From: Anaerolineales bacterium | GTDB taxonomy: Bacteria; Chloroflexota; Anaerolineae; 4572-78; NAK82 | Direction: 5' to 3' | DNA length: 64,000 nucleotides | Assembly: GCA_020343875.1 (NCBI GenBank) | Contig: CP070811.1 | Span: 4,612,711-4,676,710, forward strand | Part shown: positions 25,454-34,721 of the stretch, one piece after another | Numbering within the stretch: the first letter of the stretch is position 1 | Layout of the letters: each line of letters begins with the position of its first letter | Notes under the pieces: model-generated | Databases searched by the model: none | Told to the model about the DNA's origin: nothing | What the model saw: only the letters and a program-made list of their open reading frames with translations | Program-made: the position numbers and the translations under genes

Positions 25454-25768
25454 TGAACAAGCTCCTGGGGGATTTATGACGCGGCTTTGCTCCTCTAGAA
25501 ACCTGAAGACAAGCTTTAAATGCAGTGTGGTCAGATTAATTACAGCAGGATAATTCGTTTCGCACTGGGTGGCAAATCTCGGCGACGTATTTGTGAGAGA
25601 ATCTCTAGGCCGAATCGTTTCCGGAGGTCAAGGCCTAACTGACCGAATTAGGTTAAGTTCAAGTCTTTGGCTTGCGGGTACTTGCGTGGTGACCATACTC
25701 AGTGTAAACTGGGCCAGATGACTACTTGGCTTCAACAATGTAGAAAGAGGTGAGACAGGCTTCGCCAA
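25454..25768 (+). other. Intergenic region between divergent genes
   Basis: No coding frame of interest is visible. The region carries the start region of the divergent ANK-like gene and, near 25682, a candidate promoter for the histidine phosphatase. No strong hairpin or repeat is seen. Confidence 0.5.
25682..25710 (+). promoter_or_regulatory. Candidate promoter for the histidine phosphatase gene
   Basis: TTGCGT (25682-25687) and TAAACT (25705-25710) are 17 bases apart, about 60 bases before the ATG. Both boxes deviate from consensus, so this is tentative. Confidence 0.35.
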
Positions 25769-26524
25769 ATGCAATTGTATATGATTCGTCATGGCCAATC
25801 AACCAACAATGCGCTGACTGATCAAAGGAATCGGGTCTCCGATCCTCCTCTAACAGAGTTGGGCAAGCAACAGGCGCAAGTCCTTGCCCAGCATCTGGCC
25901 ACTGGGACAGAACTGGAGCCTGCAGGCAACACAGGCCGTGAGCGTGATCAAAAGGGCTATGGCATTACCCGTATTTATTGCAGCCCTATGTGGCGCGCCC
26001 TGCAGACTGCTGAGCCCATCGGGCAGGCATTGGGACTGGCGCCCAAAGTCTGGACCGATCTACACGAAAGGGGAGGTATCTTCTTTGATCACGGAGACGG
26101 GCGTGGTCCAATTGGGTATCCTGGCAAGACCCGGGCGGAAATGCGGACAACTTTCCCTTCCTATGTCCTGCCAGAGGGGATTCAGGAACAGGGATGGTGG
26201 GACGGGGGTTATGAAGACTGGCCGGCCTGCCACCGGCGGGCTGGCAAGGTGGCTGAGGCGGTTCGAGAATTGGCTACCGCCAGCAATGGTGAACGAATTG
26301 TGATTGTATCTCACGTCGATTTCATGGATGCTTTTCTGAAGGCGCTATCCAACCAGTTGCCGGACGATCAAATCTTCTACTACCATTACAATACGGCTGT
26401 CTCACGGGTTGATTTCCACTCTAATGGCTGCCTGGACATCCGTTATTTGAATCGGGTGAGCCATCTGCCGGCAACGTTGATCTCCGGAAACCCACGCAGA
26501 CCTTTTGCTTGCCCCTCGCCCTAG
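25769..26524 (+). CDS. Histidine phosphatase superfamily protein
   Basis: A 251-residue protein with the phosphoglycerate-mutase-like catalytic motif MIRHGQSTNN at residues 5-14. The second Arg is in IYCSPMWRALQTAEPI, and the second catalytic His is in RIVIVSHVDFMDAFLKAL. The middle contains an unusually long insertion rich in Gly and Trp (GYPGKTRAEMRTTFPS to WWDGGYEDW). It hydrolyses phosphate esters through a phosphohistidine; the substrate is unknown. The start ATG lacks a strong ribosome-binding site. The gene is monocistronic between an intergenic region and a secreted glycosidase. Confidence 0.87.
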   Translation: MQLYMIRHGQSTNNALTDQRNRVSDPPLTELGKQQAQVLAQHLATGTELEPAGNTGRERDQKGYGITRIYCSPMWRALQTAEPIGQALGLAPKVWTDLHERGGIFFDHGDGRGPIGYPGKTRAEMRTTFPSYVLPEGIQEQGWWDGGYEDWPACHRRAGKVAEAVRELATASNGERIVIVSHVDFMDAFLKALSNQLPDDQIFYYHYNTAVSRVDFHSNGCLDIRYLNRVSHLPATLISGNPRRPFACPSP

Positions 26525-26677
26525 CTGACGCCCCATTCGTTGGTTGAGCGCCCCCTGGGGGTCAAGTCGATTTCCTTCTGGCATAATATGCTGAAAGTAC
26601 CCTGCCCTGTGCCATAGGTACACATAGTCAGACCGGTGCGCGTGCTTCCCGTTCCCATAGCCCGAGCGGCGTATACT

Positions 26678-26706
26678 TTGTTAGCTGCACACTTTTGAGG
26701 TAATAT
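26678..26706 (+). promoter_or_regulatory. Promoter for the family 3 glycosidase gene
   Basis: TTGTTA (26678-26683) and TAATAT (26701-26706) have a 17-base spacer, giving a leader of about 35 bases before the TTG start codon. Confidence 0.5.
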
Positions 26707-26747
26707 ACGCAGCGGCTCCAAAAGTCTGATTCTTTAGGTGACAGATT

Positions 26748-29618
26748 TTGCGACGTTACTTGTCGGTTTTTCTAATTCTGTGCATCTTGCTGATGCTGAT
26801 GCCCGTTCCGTCGTCAGCCCAGGCTGATCCAGTGGCAGAGATACTGGCCGGCATGACGGTGGAGGAACGGGTAGGACAGATTTTCATCGTGCCCTTCGTC
26901 GGCCCCAATGCGGAGGATAATTCTAGCATTGCTGAACTTGTCGTCGAGTACAAGATCGGCGGCGTCGTGCTGCTGGCCGCCAACCAAAACTTCAGCAACG
27001 ACCATACCACGCCACGGCAGGTGGCTCAGCTGGCTAACCAGTTGCAGGGCCTGGCGCTGGCGGGCCCCCGCCCGCAAGCAGGCACGTCCGCGCCGGTCCC
27101 CCTGCTGGTGGCCATAGATCATGAGGGCGATGGCTGGCCCTATACCCGCATCACGGGTGGCGCTACGCCTTTGCCCAGCCCGATGTCCATCGGCGCCACA
27201 TGGGATCCAGCCAATGCCGAAGCGATCGGGGAGATCGTGGGTCGGGAGCTCTCGGCGATGGGGATCAACTTGCTACTGGGCCCCACCGTGGATGTGCTCA
27301 ACGACCCACGCCCCACCGCGCGAGGAGACATCGGCATAAGGGCTTTTGGGGGCGACCCCTTCTGGGTAGGGACCATGGGGCGGGCCTATATTCGCGGCGT
27401 CCATCGGGGTAGCAAGGGCCAAGTCGCTACTGTGGCCAAGCACTTCCCGGGCCACGGTGGCAGCGACCGCTTGCCCGACGACGAAGTGGCCACCGTGGAC
27501 AAGTCTTTCAGCGAGTTACGCCGCATCGAGCTGGCTCCTTTCTTCCAAATCACTGATCTGAGCGACGGGGATGAGGGGACAGGTGTCACCGATACGCTTA
27601 TGTCCAGCCACATCCGCTATCGTGGTTTTCAGGGAGACATCCGCCAATTCACCGCGCCCTTCAGCTTTGACCCCGAAGGCATGGCCACGATGTTGAGCCT
27701 GTCGGAGTTCATCCCGTGGCAGGACCGAGGGGGGCTCATCGTCAGTGACGCGTTGGGTGTGCCCGCTGTTCGTAAATACTTCGATCCGACGCTCAGCACC
27801 TACCCCCATCGACGTATTGCCAAAGAGGCATTTTTGGCCGGCAACGACTTGCTCATCCTGGCTCAATTTGACCTGAACAACTATTGGCCGGATCAGTTCG
27901 AGAATATCAAAGACACCATTCTCTTCTTTAGAAATGAGTACCGTACCAACCTAACCTTTGCTGCCCGCGTGGATGAGGCGGCTGGTCGGATTCTGCGCCT
28001 GAAGCTCAAACTGCATCCTGACCCGACCCAGGGTTCGGTGTTGGTGGATCCCGAGGCGGCAATGGCCGTCGCTGGCGGCGGGCGAGAGGTGGTAAATGAA
28101 ATTGCTCGACGGGCATTGACGCAGATCTACCCTGATGGCCGAGCAGGAACATCTTGGACCGCGGCGCTGCCAGCTCCACCTCGCCTGGACGAGACTTTGC
28201 TGATCATCAGCGACGTCAGAGAGGTGCGCGATTGCTATGATTGCCCAATCTACAACGCGGTGCCTGTGGATGCGGTGCAGCAGACTATACTGCGTCTGTA
28301 TGGGCCGGACGGCACGGGACAAGTGTCGCCCGAGCGGATCAGTTCGCTCACTTTTGCTCAGCTCAAGTCGTTGCTGACCGGCCCATTGAATCTGCTAGCC
28401 GAGGAGCCAGCGCTTCCAGACAGGGTGGCGGGCGAGGATTATGTGCCAGCCGAGGAAGTCTTGGCCCGTGTCCAGGCCGCGGATTGGATCATCTTCGTCA
28501 CGCTGGACTTGAACACCGCGCGCTATCCCGAATCCGATGCGATGAAACTCTTTTTGGCTCAGGGGGCGCCTGTTCTATTCGACAAGCGGTTGGTGGTGCT
28601 GGGCCTGAATGCGCCCTACTACCTGGACACGACGGAGATCAGCAAGCTGGACGCCTACTTCTGCATTTATAGCAAAACCGAGCCGTTTGTTGAGACAATC
28701 GTACGCGCTCTTTTTGGGGAAGTGACGGCTGACGGAGCGTCGCCGGTGAATGTGGAGGGGGTGGGTTACGATCTGGGCATTCAGCTCTCGCCCGATCCAG
28801 ATCAAGCCTTGGCCGTGAGGCTGCTGGAAGAGCTACCTGAGACCCTGTTGCCGCCGGCGACAGTGCGGGTAGGCGCCGGCCCAGTACTTGACCGCAACGG
28901 CCACCCGGTGCCTGATGGTACGACCGTCACCTTCGTGGCCATCTACCGGAACGGAGGTGGGTCACTGGTATCAGTTACCGCTGCGACGATGGATGGGGTG
29001 GCAGAGGCGAGCTTCAGCCTGCCTGACCCGGGTCGGGTGGAGATCATAGCCGAAAGCGGGGGGGCGAGCAGTCAGCGCCCTCTGCCGGTGACGATCGCTG
29101 CTCCACCCACCCCCACGCCGACCACGACGCCTACGCCTTCCCCGACATCTACACCCACCCCGACCGCACTTCCGAGTGCCACGCCGAGTGCTACGTCAAC
29201 TCCCACCGCCACCTCTGTGCCTGTGCCTACCCCAACGCCCACAGCAGCACCCCCCTTGGTTCCGGAAGGGGAAACTGGGGAAAAGGACGAGAGCGGGGGG
29301 CTGCGGGCGGTGGACGGGCTGGACTTGCTGGCTGCGCTGAGCGCGACGCTGCTGGCTGGAGTCACTGGCTTCAGCGTACGACAGCGAACCGGACGGTCCG
29401 CCTCAAGGCAAGTGCGGCTGGGGCTGCTGGTGCTTATTGGAGGGCTGGCTGGCTATCTGCTGTATGGCACGGGCTGGCTGCGCCCGGAGCTGTGGCTGGT
29501 TCCAGAAGTAGCATCTAGGTTGGTTGTGGGGCGTCTTACGGTGGCAGCCCTGGCCTTTCTGTCAGGATTGGCTTCGTTGGTGCTGGAGCGGCCGCTGGAT
29601 CCTGACGATAGGCATTAG
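26748..29618 (+). CDS. Secreted family 3 glycoside hydrolase (beta-N-acetylhexosaminidase-like)
   Basis: A 956-residue exported protein. A signal peptide (first ~25 residues, ending PSSAQA) precedes the catalytic barrel. The barrel carries ATVAKHFPGHGGSDRLPDDE, which has the NagZ-type KHFPGHG motif, and the nucleophile region GLIVSDALGVPAV. A second domain, an Ig-like strand region (about 700-785), a Pro/Thr-rich linker (about 785-830) and three or four C-terminal membrane helices follow. The catalytic part is thus held outside the membrane on a flexible stalk. Peptidoglycan or other GlcNAc-containing glycan is the likely substrate. The TTG start has only a weak ribosome-binding site. Confidence 0.85.
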   Translation: MRRYLSVFLILCILLMLMPVPSSAQADPVAEILAGMTVEERVGQIFIVPFVGPNAEDNSSIAELVVEYKIGGVVLLAANQNFSNDHTTPRQVAQLANQLQGLALAGPRPQAGTSAPVPLLVAIDHEGDGWPYTRITGGATPLPSPMSIGATWDPANAEAIGEIVGRELSAMGINLLLGPTVDVLNDPRPTARGDIGIRAFGGDPFWVGTMGRAYIRGVHRGSKGQVATVAKHFPGHGGSDRLPDDEVATVDKSFSELRRIELAPFFQITDLSDGDEGTGVTDTLMSSHIRYRGFQGDIRQFTAPFSFDPEGMATMLSLSEFIPWQDRGGLIVSDALGVPAVRKYFDPTLSTYPHRRIAKEAFLAGNDLLILAQFDLNNYWPDQFENIKDTILFFRNEYRTNLTFAARVDEAAGRILRLKLKLHPDPTQGSVLVDPEAAMAVAGGGREVVNEIARRALTQIYPDGRAGTSWTAALPAPPRLDETLLIISDVREVRDCYDCPIYNAVPVDAVQQTILRLYGPDGTGQVSPERISSLTFAQLKSLLTGPLNLLAEEPALPDRVAGEDYVPAEEVLARVQAADWIIFVTLDLNTARYPESDAMKLFLAQGAPVLFDKRLVVLGLNAPYYLDTTEISKLDAYFCIYSKTEPFVETIVRALFGEVTADGASPVNVEGVGYDLGIQLSPDPDQALAVRLLEELPETLLPPATVRVGAGPVLDRNGHPVPDGTTVTFVAIYRNGGGSLVSVTAATMDGVAEASFSLPDPGRVEIIAESGGASSQRPLPVTIAAPPTPTPTTTPTPSPTSTPTPTALPSATPSATSTPTATSVPVPTPTPTAAPPLVPEGETGEKDESGGLRAVDGLDLLAALSATLLAGVTGFSVRQRTGRSASRQVRLGLLVLIGGLAGYLLYGTGWLRPELWLVPEVASRLVVGRLTVAALAFLSGLASLVLERPLDPDDRH

Positions 29619-29631
29619 CCAGGGAGTCGGG

Positions 29632-30699
29632 CTAGATCGGCCCAATGAGGCCGAGGGTCATGGCCAGAGCCAGGCTCAGCAAAGCCAGTGCGATGCCGAT
29701 GAGCCACAAGTTTTGGCCGAAGATCACGCGCCAGCCAGCATTCCAAGATACTGTGGCTGGTGCACCTGGGGGAGCGATAGGTCCAGGTTTGCCGGTAAGC
29801 GCGGCCTGCCACTCGCCGATGCTGGTGGGGCGTTCATGCGGGTGCAGCGCCATTGCCAAGAGAATGCTCTCTTCAAGGGCAGGTGCGAGTGCCGGGTTGA
29901 TGCGCCGGGGCGGGATAAGGACGCTGGGGTTCAGAAAGCGAGCCTGGGCGCTGGGTGGCGCCTGCCCGGTCAGCAGGTGGTACAGAGTGGCCCCCAGTGC
30001 GTACAAATCCGAGCGGGGGTCGGTGTGGCCGATTTCGTCTACATATTGTTCCATAGGGGTGTAGGGCAGGCTACCAACCCCATGCAGACCAGTCATGGTC
30101 TGGGGGTCGTCGGGGTCCAACGGTTTGACCAGGCCAAAGTCTACCAGCTTCACCCGGCCTTCAGGAGTAAGCTTGATGTTGGCTGGTTTAACGTCCCGGT
30201 GTAGCACAGGGGGTTTTTGGTTGTGTAGGTAGCTTAGGGCGTCGCAAAGTTGGGTTGCCCAGTCCATTACCTTAGCCTCACCCAAAAAACGATCTTGGCG
30301 GTGGGCGTCGGCTGCCATCTGATGTAAGTCTGGACCGGAGACATAGTCCATCACCAGGTAGTCGCGGTCGCCCGCGGAAAAATAGTCGCTTACCTTGGGC
30401 AGATTGGGATGATCCAGCCGGGCCAGGGTGCTGGCTTCCCGGTGAAATTGGTCACGCATGGCCTGTACTGCCCGATCGCTCAGACCAGGCAGGAGCCGCG
30501 TCTCTTTAACGGCGCAGCGACGGCCGTCCAGCCGGTTATCGTCGGCCAGGTATACGGCTCCCATTCCACCGCTGCCGATGAGGCCAATAATTCGATATCG
30601 CTGGTACAAGGTGGTACCGGGTTCAAGGTGGCCGGTCAAGTTACGAAACCTGGTTAGAACTCGAAGTGTGAAGCATAAGCATCTGAGGCGTATATGCAC
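29632..30699 (-). CDS. Membrane-anchored Hanks-type Ser/Thr protein kinase
   Basis: A 355-residue kinase. The glycine loop is LIGSGGMGAVYLADD, with the ATP-binding Lys in CAVKETRL. The catalytic loop is VLHRDVKPANIKL and the Mg-binding motif VDFGLVK. A juxtamembrane stretch and two C-terminal hydrophobic segments (about 300-350) anchor it. The GTG at 30699 starts the longest frame; a TTG at 30639, just before the kinase domain, has an AGG and may be the true start. It diverges from an FHA-domain regulator, a natural phosphothreonine reader, so the two probably work together. Confidence 0.9.
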   Translation of the reverse strand: MHIRLRCLCFTLRVLTRFRNLTGHLEPGTTLYQRYRIIGLIGSGGMGAVYLADDNRLDGRRCAVKETRLLPGLSDRAVQAMRDQFHREASTLARLDHPNLPKVSDYFSAGDRDYLVMDYVSGPDLHQMAADAHRQDRFLGEAKVMDWATQLCDALSYLHNQKPPVLHRDVKPANIKLTPEGRVKLVDFGLVKPLDPDDPQTMTGLHGVGSLPYTPMEQYVDEIGHTDPRSDLYALGATLYHLLTGQAPPSAQARFLNPSVLIPPRRINPALAPALEESILLAMALHPHERPTSIGEWQAALTGKPGPIAPPGAPATVSWNAGWRVIFGQNLWLIGIALALLSLALAMTLGLIGPI

Positions 30700-30761
30700 A
30701 ACTCTCTACACCTGAAATGTACCAGTACCCTGATGTTCTGTCAAGCGGAGGTGCGTTTGAG

Positions 30762-31412
30762 ATGAATGAACTCGGACGTGAACCGGGCTTACTGGTGTGG
30801 CAAGACGGTGACCTGATTAAAGATCAATGGGTCTTGAATCGAGCCACGATGACAATAGGCCGTGCACCAGACTGCGATGTGCGACTTGACTCGCGGTGGG
30901 TCTCACGCACGCATGCCCTTATCCGGATAGAGGGGAATCATTACGTGCTGGAGGATATGGGCAGCAAGAATGGTGTTTTCGTCGGCGGCCAGCGGGTGGC
31001 TCAGCCGCGACCCTTGGAGGATGGAGACCGGATTCAAGTCGCACCCGGCCTGGAGCTGACTTTTGTAGATAGCGAGGCAACTGCACCCCTACCGGGGCGG
31101 CCGGGCCCGGGCCTGAGCTTGGATCGAGCCGAGCGACGGGTGCTAGTAGGCGGGCGGGAGTTGGTACCACCTCTGTCTATAGCTCAATACGATTTCCTGG
31201 CGCTGCTGGCGGAGGAACCAGGACGGGTTTATAGCCGGCAGGAGGTCATCTTGTCTGTCTGGCCCGGTGTGGAACCGTCAGGGGTCAGCGACGATGCTAT
31301 TGATGCCCTGGTGCGGCGGCTGCGCCAGCGCCTGAGCGAGATGGAACCGGGCCACGAGTATGTAGTCACGGTGCGGGGGTACGGGTTCCGCCTGGATTTG
31401 GGCAAGGGCTGA
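30762..31412 (+). CDS. FHA domain and winged-helix (Trans_reg_C) DNA-binding protein
   Basis: A 216-residue protein. The N-terminal FHA domain (about 20-100) has MTIGRAPDCDVRL, WVSRTHALI and MGSKNGVFVGGQRV, the phosphothreonine-binding core. The C-terminal OmpR-type winged helix (about 130-212) has YSRQEVILSVWPG and VRRLRQRLSE, with a wing in VVTVRGYGFRL. The ATG at 30762 is preceded by GGAGG at 10 bases; an ATG at 30717 lacks a site. An FHA-wHTH architecture suggests DNA binding directly controlled by Thr phosphorylation, with the divergent kinase as the obvious partner. The last is inference. Confidence 0.88.
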   Translation: MNELGREPGLLVWQDGDLIKDQWVLNRATMTIGRAPDCDVRLDSRWVSRTHALIRIEGNHYVLEDMGSKNGVFVGGQRVAQPRPLEDGDRIQVAPGLELTFVDSEATAPLPGRPGPGLSLDRAERRVLVGGRELVPPLSIAQYDFLALLAEEPGRVYSRQEVILSVWPGVEPSGVSDDAIDALVRRLRQRLSEMEPGHEYVVTVRGYGFRLDLGKG

Positions 31413-31461
31413 CACGGATGTGACCGTGAGGGAGCCCCGGATTCTATCAGGAGGCAAGGCT

Positions 31462-32625
31462 TTGGGGGAGGAGCACGGCATTTCACGTGCGGAATTTCTG
31501 GCCCGGCAGGCGCAGACCCGGGAACTTGCCGCCGCTGCCGGCTATGCCGGGGTGATGGTCATCGGGCGAGCTTTTTACGACCGGCCTGGCTCACTGGCCT
31601 ATCTTACCAATCACTTTCCCCCATTCCCGCCGACGGAGTTCGATGGGGTGACTCGGGGCCTGGGGCATGGGGTCCTGATCCTGCCCGTTGAAGGGCCGAC
31701 CACCCTGTTGGTCGATGGGGCTTTCTATCGAGATGACCTGATCGTTTCTGACGATGTTCGTATCGCTCCGAACCTGCCTGCAGGGACAGGGGCCGCGCTG
31801 CACGATCTGGGTCTGGTCTCGGCCCAAATGGGGCTGGTGGGAGAAGATATTTTGCCGCTGGCCTTCTTGGGTGAGTTGCTGGATGGAGCACCTGACCTTG
31901 ACCTGTGCCCTGACGAACGGCTTGTGGCACAGCAACGCCTGGTGAAGAGCCAGGCCGAGCAAGCTTTACTGCGCCGGGCGGCTGAAGTGGCGGGAGCTGG
32001 ATTGCGGGCGGCATTGGAGGCGATTCAGCCAGGGGTTACGGAACGTCAGGTATGCGCGGCAGGGACCGGGGCGGCACTGGCCGCTGGCGCTGACTTCGTG
32101 CGCTATTTGCGGGTCCATTCGGGGGCCTGGTCTGCATGGCCCAGTCGCTGGCCCCAGGCAACGGGTAGGGCGCTGGAACTGGGGGACATTGTGACGTTGG
32201 ACATCATCGGTGCTTATCAGGGCTACGGCTTTGACGTGCTGCGTACAACCGCTTGCGGCAGCCCGAGCCCTGTGGCCCGAAAGCTGTTCGGGGCAGCGCT
32301 TCTGGCAACTGAGCGAGCGGTGGACACAGCACGAGCTGGTGTCAAGGCGGGATCTGTGTACCAGGTAGGCTGTAGGGTTTTGGATGAGGCGGGCTTTGGC
32401 GATAATCTGCCTGGCTTTGTTGGGCACGGCATTGGGCTGGAAACCGTGGAAGGGCCACAACTGCGCCGGGGGGTTGAGATACGATTGGAGCCTGGCATGG
32501 TTCTTTGCATCGAGCCGGGGATCTTCGTTCCAGGCCTGGGTGGTGCTTGTGTGGAACAGGAGGTGATCGTCACCGAAAGCGGTCCGCCAGAGCTTATCAC
32601 CAAATTTGAGACTCGTTGGTGGTGA
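31462..32625 (+). CDS. M24-family aminopeptidase P/Xaa-Pro dipeptidase-like protein
   Basis: A protein of about 387 residues with creatinase N-domain and pita-bread catalytic domain. The five metal ligands are visible: the two Asp in VTLDIIGAYQGYGFDVLRTT, the His in FVGHGIGLETVEGP, Glu in VLCIEPGIF and Glu in VEQEVIVTE. I favour the TTG at 31462 because AGGAGG sits 8 bases upstream; the frame is open from a GTG at 31420. It lies 8 to 50 bases after the FHA regulator and may be co-transcribed. Substrate may be an X-Pro dipeptide or a non-peptide; not resolvable. Confidence 0.87.
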   Translation: MGEEHGISRAEFLARQAQTRELAAAAGYAGVMVIGRAFYDRPGSLAYLTNHFPPFPPTEFDGVTRGLGHGVLILPVEGPTTLLVDGAFYRDDLIVSDDVRIAPNLPAGTGAALHDLGLVSAQMGLVGEDILPLAFLGELLDGAPDLDLCPDERLVAQQRLVKSQAEQALLRRAAEVAGAGLRAALEAIQPGVTERQVCAAGTGAALAAGADFVRYLRVHSGAWSAWPSRWPQATGRALELGDIVTLDIIGAYQGYGFDVLRTTACGSPSPVARKLFGAALLATERAVDTARAGVKAGSVYQVGCRVLDEAGFGDNLPGFVGHGIGLETVEGPQLRRGVEIRLEPGMVLCIEPGIFVPGLGGACVEQEVIVTESGPPELITKFETRWW

Positions 32626-32627
32626 CC

Positions 32628-33908
32628 TTATTCTCTTTCGCTTCCTATTGCCTCTCTTCCCTCTTCGACCTCACCCCACGTCAGTCCCTCGGCCAGGAAG
32701 GCCCAGGCGCCCAACGCCACCTCGGGTGCCGCCTGTGAAAAATGCATTAGCAGCGAAAAGGCGGCCGCTTGCTCAGGGAAGTCAGCAGCCAGCCCATCGC
32801 CGGCCGCCGCAAAGCTGAGCCGCAGCGCCAGCACGCCCATATACTGAATGATTCCCACCCCTCCGGGCGCGCCGGGAATGGTGAGACCCAGAGCCAGCAA
32901 GGGTAACAGCAAGAATGGCGCAAAAAGGGGCATCGGCGGGCCGAAGTCAAAGGCCAGCATGACCGGGTAGAAGGACCAGCCGAGGACGAACCAGATTAAG
33001 AGTGATTGCAGCGATACGATCAGCAGTTGCCGGCCGTCGCGCAGCACGTGCAGGCCATCGGCGAAGGCGTTCAACAGGTTCAGGGCGCGGCTGGCCCAGT
33101 TCTCTGGCAGCAGGCGTTCGGCCAGAGAGGCAAACCACGCCTGCCGGAAGTAGAAGAGAGATACTCCGACCAGGGCACCCGCGTAGAAGACTCCACCTAC
33201 GACACCAATGCGCTTCACCTCTGGCGACCGCACACCCAGAAGGACCACTCCCACCAAGGAGAGCAGGATGGTCAAGCCGTCGAAGATACGCTCCACGACT
33301 AAGGTGGCAAAGATCGCCGTCTTGGAGCTGTGGGTGGCCCGGCCCAAGGCGTAGGCGCGCAAGAATTCGCCTGCCCGGGCTGGCAACACCATGTTGGCCC
33401 CGATGCCGATGTTGGTGGCCCGGAAGGCGGGTCCGAAAGGCACCTGTCCTACCGCTCGCAACAGCCACTGCCATCGCCAGGTCCGCAGAAAGAGGCTAAG
33501 GACCACCAGTCCCATAGCCGGCGGCAGCGTCCAGTAGTTGGCTTTTGCGAACGCACCCAGCATTGAGGCCCATTCGATCTGGCCGAATACCAGGTCGAGG
33601 AAGACCAGGCTGATGCCCAGGTTCAGGATCAGTGTTTGCTGTCTGATGCTGAGCAAGGTCTTGTAGCGGGGCAGCCTCACCAGCCCTGCTGCAGCGGTCA
33701 GCCACGAAGCCAGTGCAGCCGTGGCGTGAAACAGGCCGCCCAGCGTCCACCAGCGATAGGCAAAGAAGGCCCCTATTAGCCACAGGATCAGGAGGCGAGG
33801 CCACTTCTTTCGCCCTGACTGGCGGGCGTGTTCACCGTTCATAAACAACTCTACCCTCGTGAAACTATAGATGCTATATGGGCTACTGTGTTCTGGATTG
33901 AGTTTCAC
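32628..33908 (-). CDS. Flippase-like integral membrane protein (AglD/MprF transmembrane family)
   Basis: A protein of about 426 residues with eight to ten helices. Family marks are FLRTWRWQWLLRAVG, NIGIGANMVLPARAGEFLRAYALGR and TLVVERIFDGLTIL, matching the lysylphosphatidylglycerol-synthase transmembrane/UPF0104 group found in glycan lipid pathways. The GTG at 33908 overlaps the methyltransferase stop by 4 bases; an ATG at 33842 directly before the first helix is an alternative. Position in a block of glycan genes suggests a role in moving or modifying polyprenyl-linked glycans. Confidence 0.83.
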   Translation of the reverse strand: MKLNPEHSSPYSIYSFTRVELFMNGEHARQSGRKKWPRLLILWLIGAFFAYRWWTLGGLFHATAALASWLTAAAGLVRLPRYKTLLSIRQQTLILNLGISLVFLDLVFGQIEWASMLGAFAKANYWTLPPAMGLVVLSLFLRTWRWQWLLRAVGQVPFGPAFRATNIGIGANMVLPARAGEFLRAYALGRATHSSKTAIFATLVVERIFDGLTILLSLVGVVLLGVRSPEVKRIGVVGGVFYAGALVGVSLFYFRQAWFASLAERLLPENWASRALNLLNAFADGLHVLRDGRQLLIVSLQSLLIWFVLGWSFYPVMLAFDFGPPMPLFAPFLLLPLLALGLTIPGAPGGVGIIQYMGVLALRLSFAAAGDGLAADFPEQAAAFSLLMHFSQAAPEVALGAWAFLAEGLTWGEVEEGREAIGSERE

Positions 33909-34666
33909 CCATTGCGGTCTGCGTATTCCGTTGGCGGTTTCTGGGCCAGGCAGAACACGCTACTGCCGGCGGGAAAGGCGCCCCGGCGCAGCCACCAGGC
34001 CTCCAGGCTTAGCGCACCGGCAAGCAGCTGGTTCAGCCAGGAGGGAAGCGGGTGCATCTCGGCGCTACTTGCAGCAGGCAAGCGACGTGCCAGCCAGCGG
34101 ACGGCCGCCGTCATTGGCAAAAGCAGGGTATTGGCGTATGAGAATTTGTACAGCCTGAAACCTGCCCCGCTCACCATCTGGCACATCTCTTCCAGCGTAT
34201 AGCGCTGCCGGGCATAAAAAATCTCGTCGTGGCGACTCCATAGAGCCGGCAAGGCTGAGTCCATGACCAACAACCAGCCACCTGGTCGCAGCACCCGGTG
34301 ACATTCCTGGAGGACGCGATTGTCGTTGGTGACCCAGCGGTGGTACAACAGGTCAAACACAGTCACTAGGCCGAAGCTGGAGTTGGCATAGGGCAGTGCC
34401 ATAGCTGAAGCCTGGGCCAATCGAGGTATGCTCCGGCGGCGGGCGAAATCCAAGGCCAGTGGGCTGATGTCAATGCCGGCCGCAACCCCCCATGGCTCCA
34501 GAAATGTCAGGTTGCCGCCAGTGCCGCATCCCACGTCCAGTATGGACCCTACCAGGCCGGGCAGCATCCATTGCTCAATCAGGGCTTTCACCAGTTGCCG
34601 TCGGCCAACAAACCACCAGTACGAGTCTTCCAGCTCGTACAACTTTTGATATTCAGGCCGTTCCAT
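33905..34666 (-). CDS. Class I SAM-dependent methyltransferase
   Basis: A 253-residue protein with the SAM-binding motif ILDVGCGTGG (about residues 41-50) and AAGIDISPLALDFARRR. Further matches to the class are VTVFDLLYHRW and LQECHRVLRPGGWLLVMDSA. The C-terminal half contains a hydrophobic segment around LLLPMTAAVRWLAR that may tether it to the membrane. It sits between the aminotransferase and the flippase-like gene, so a nucleotide sugar or lipid-linked sugar is a reasonable substrate, but nothing fixes it. Confidence 0.88.
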   Translation of the reverse strand: MERPEYQKLYELEDSYWWFVGRRQLVKALIEQWMLPGLVGSILDVGCGTGGNLTFLEPWGVAAGIDISPLALDFARRRSIPRLAQASAMALPYANSSFGLVTVFDLLYHRWVTNDNRVLQECHRVLRPGGWLLVMDSALPALWSRHDEIFYARQRYTLEEMCQMVSGAGFRLYKFSYANTLLLPMTAAVRWLARRLPAASSAEMHPLPSWLNQLLAGALSLEAWWLRRGAFPAGSSVFCLAQKPPTEYADRNG

Positions 34667-34721
34667 CGACGATCAACCTGCCAGTGGCCCTTTCGATGGG
34701 CCAGAAGATAAGCTTGCCAGC

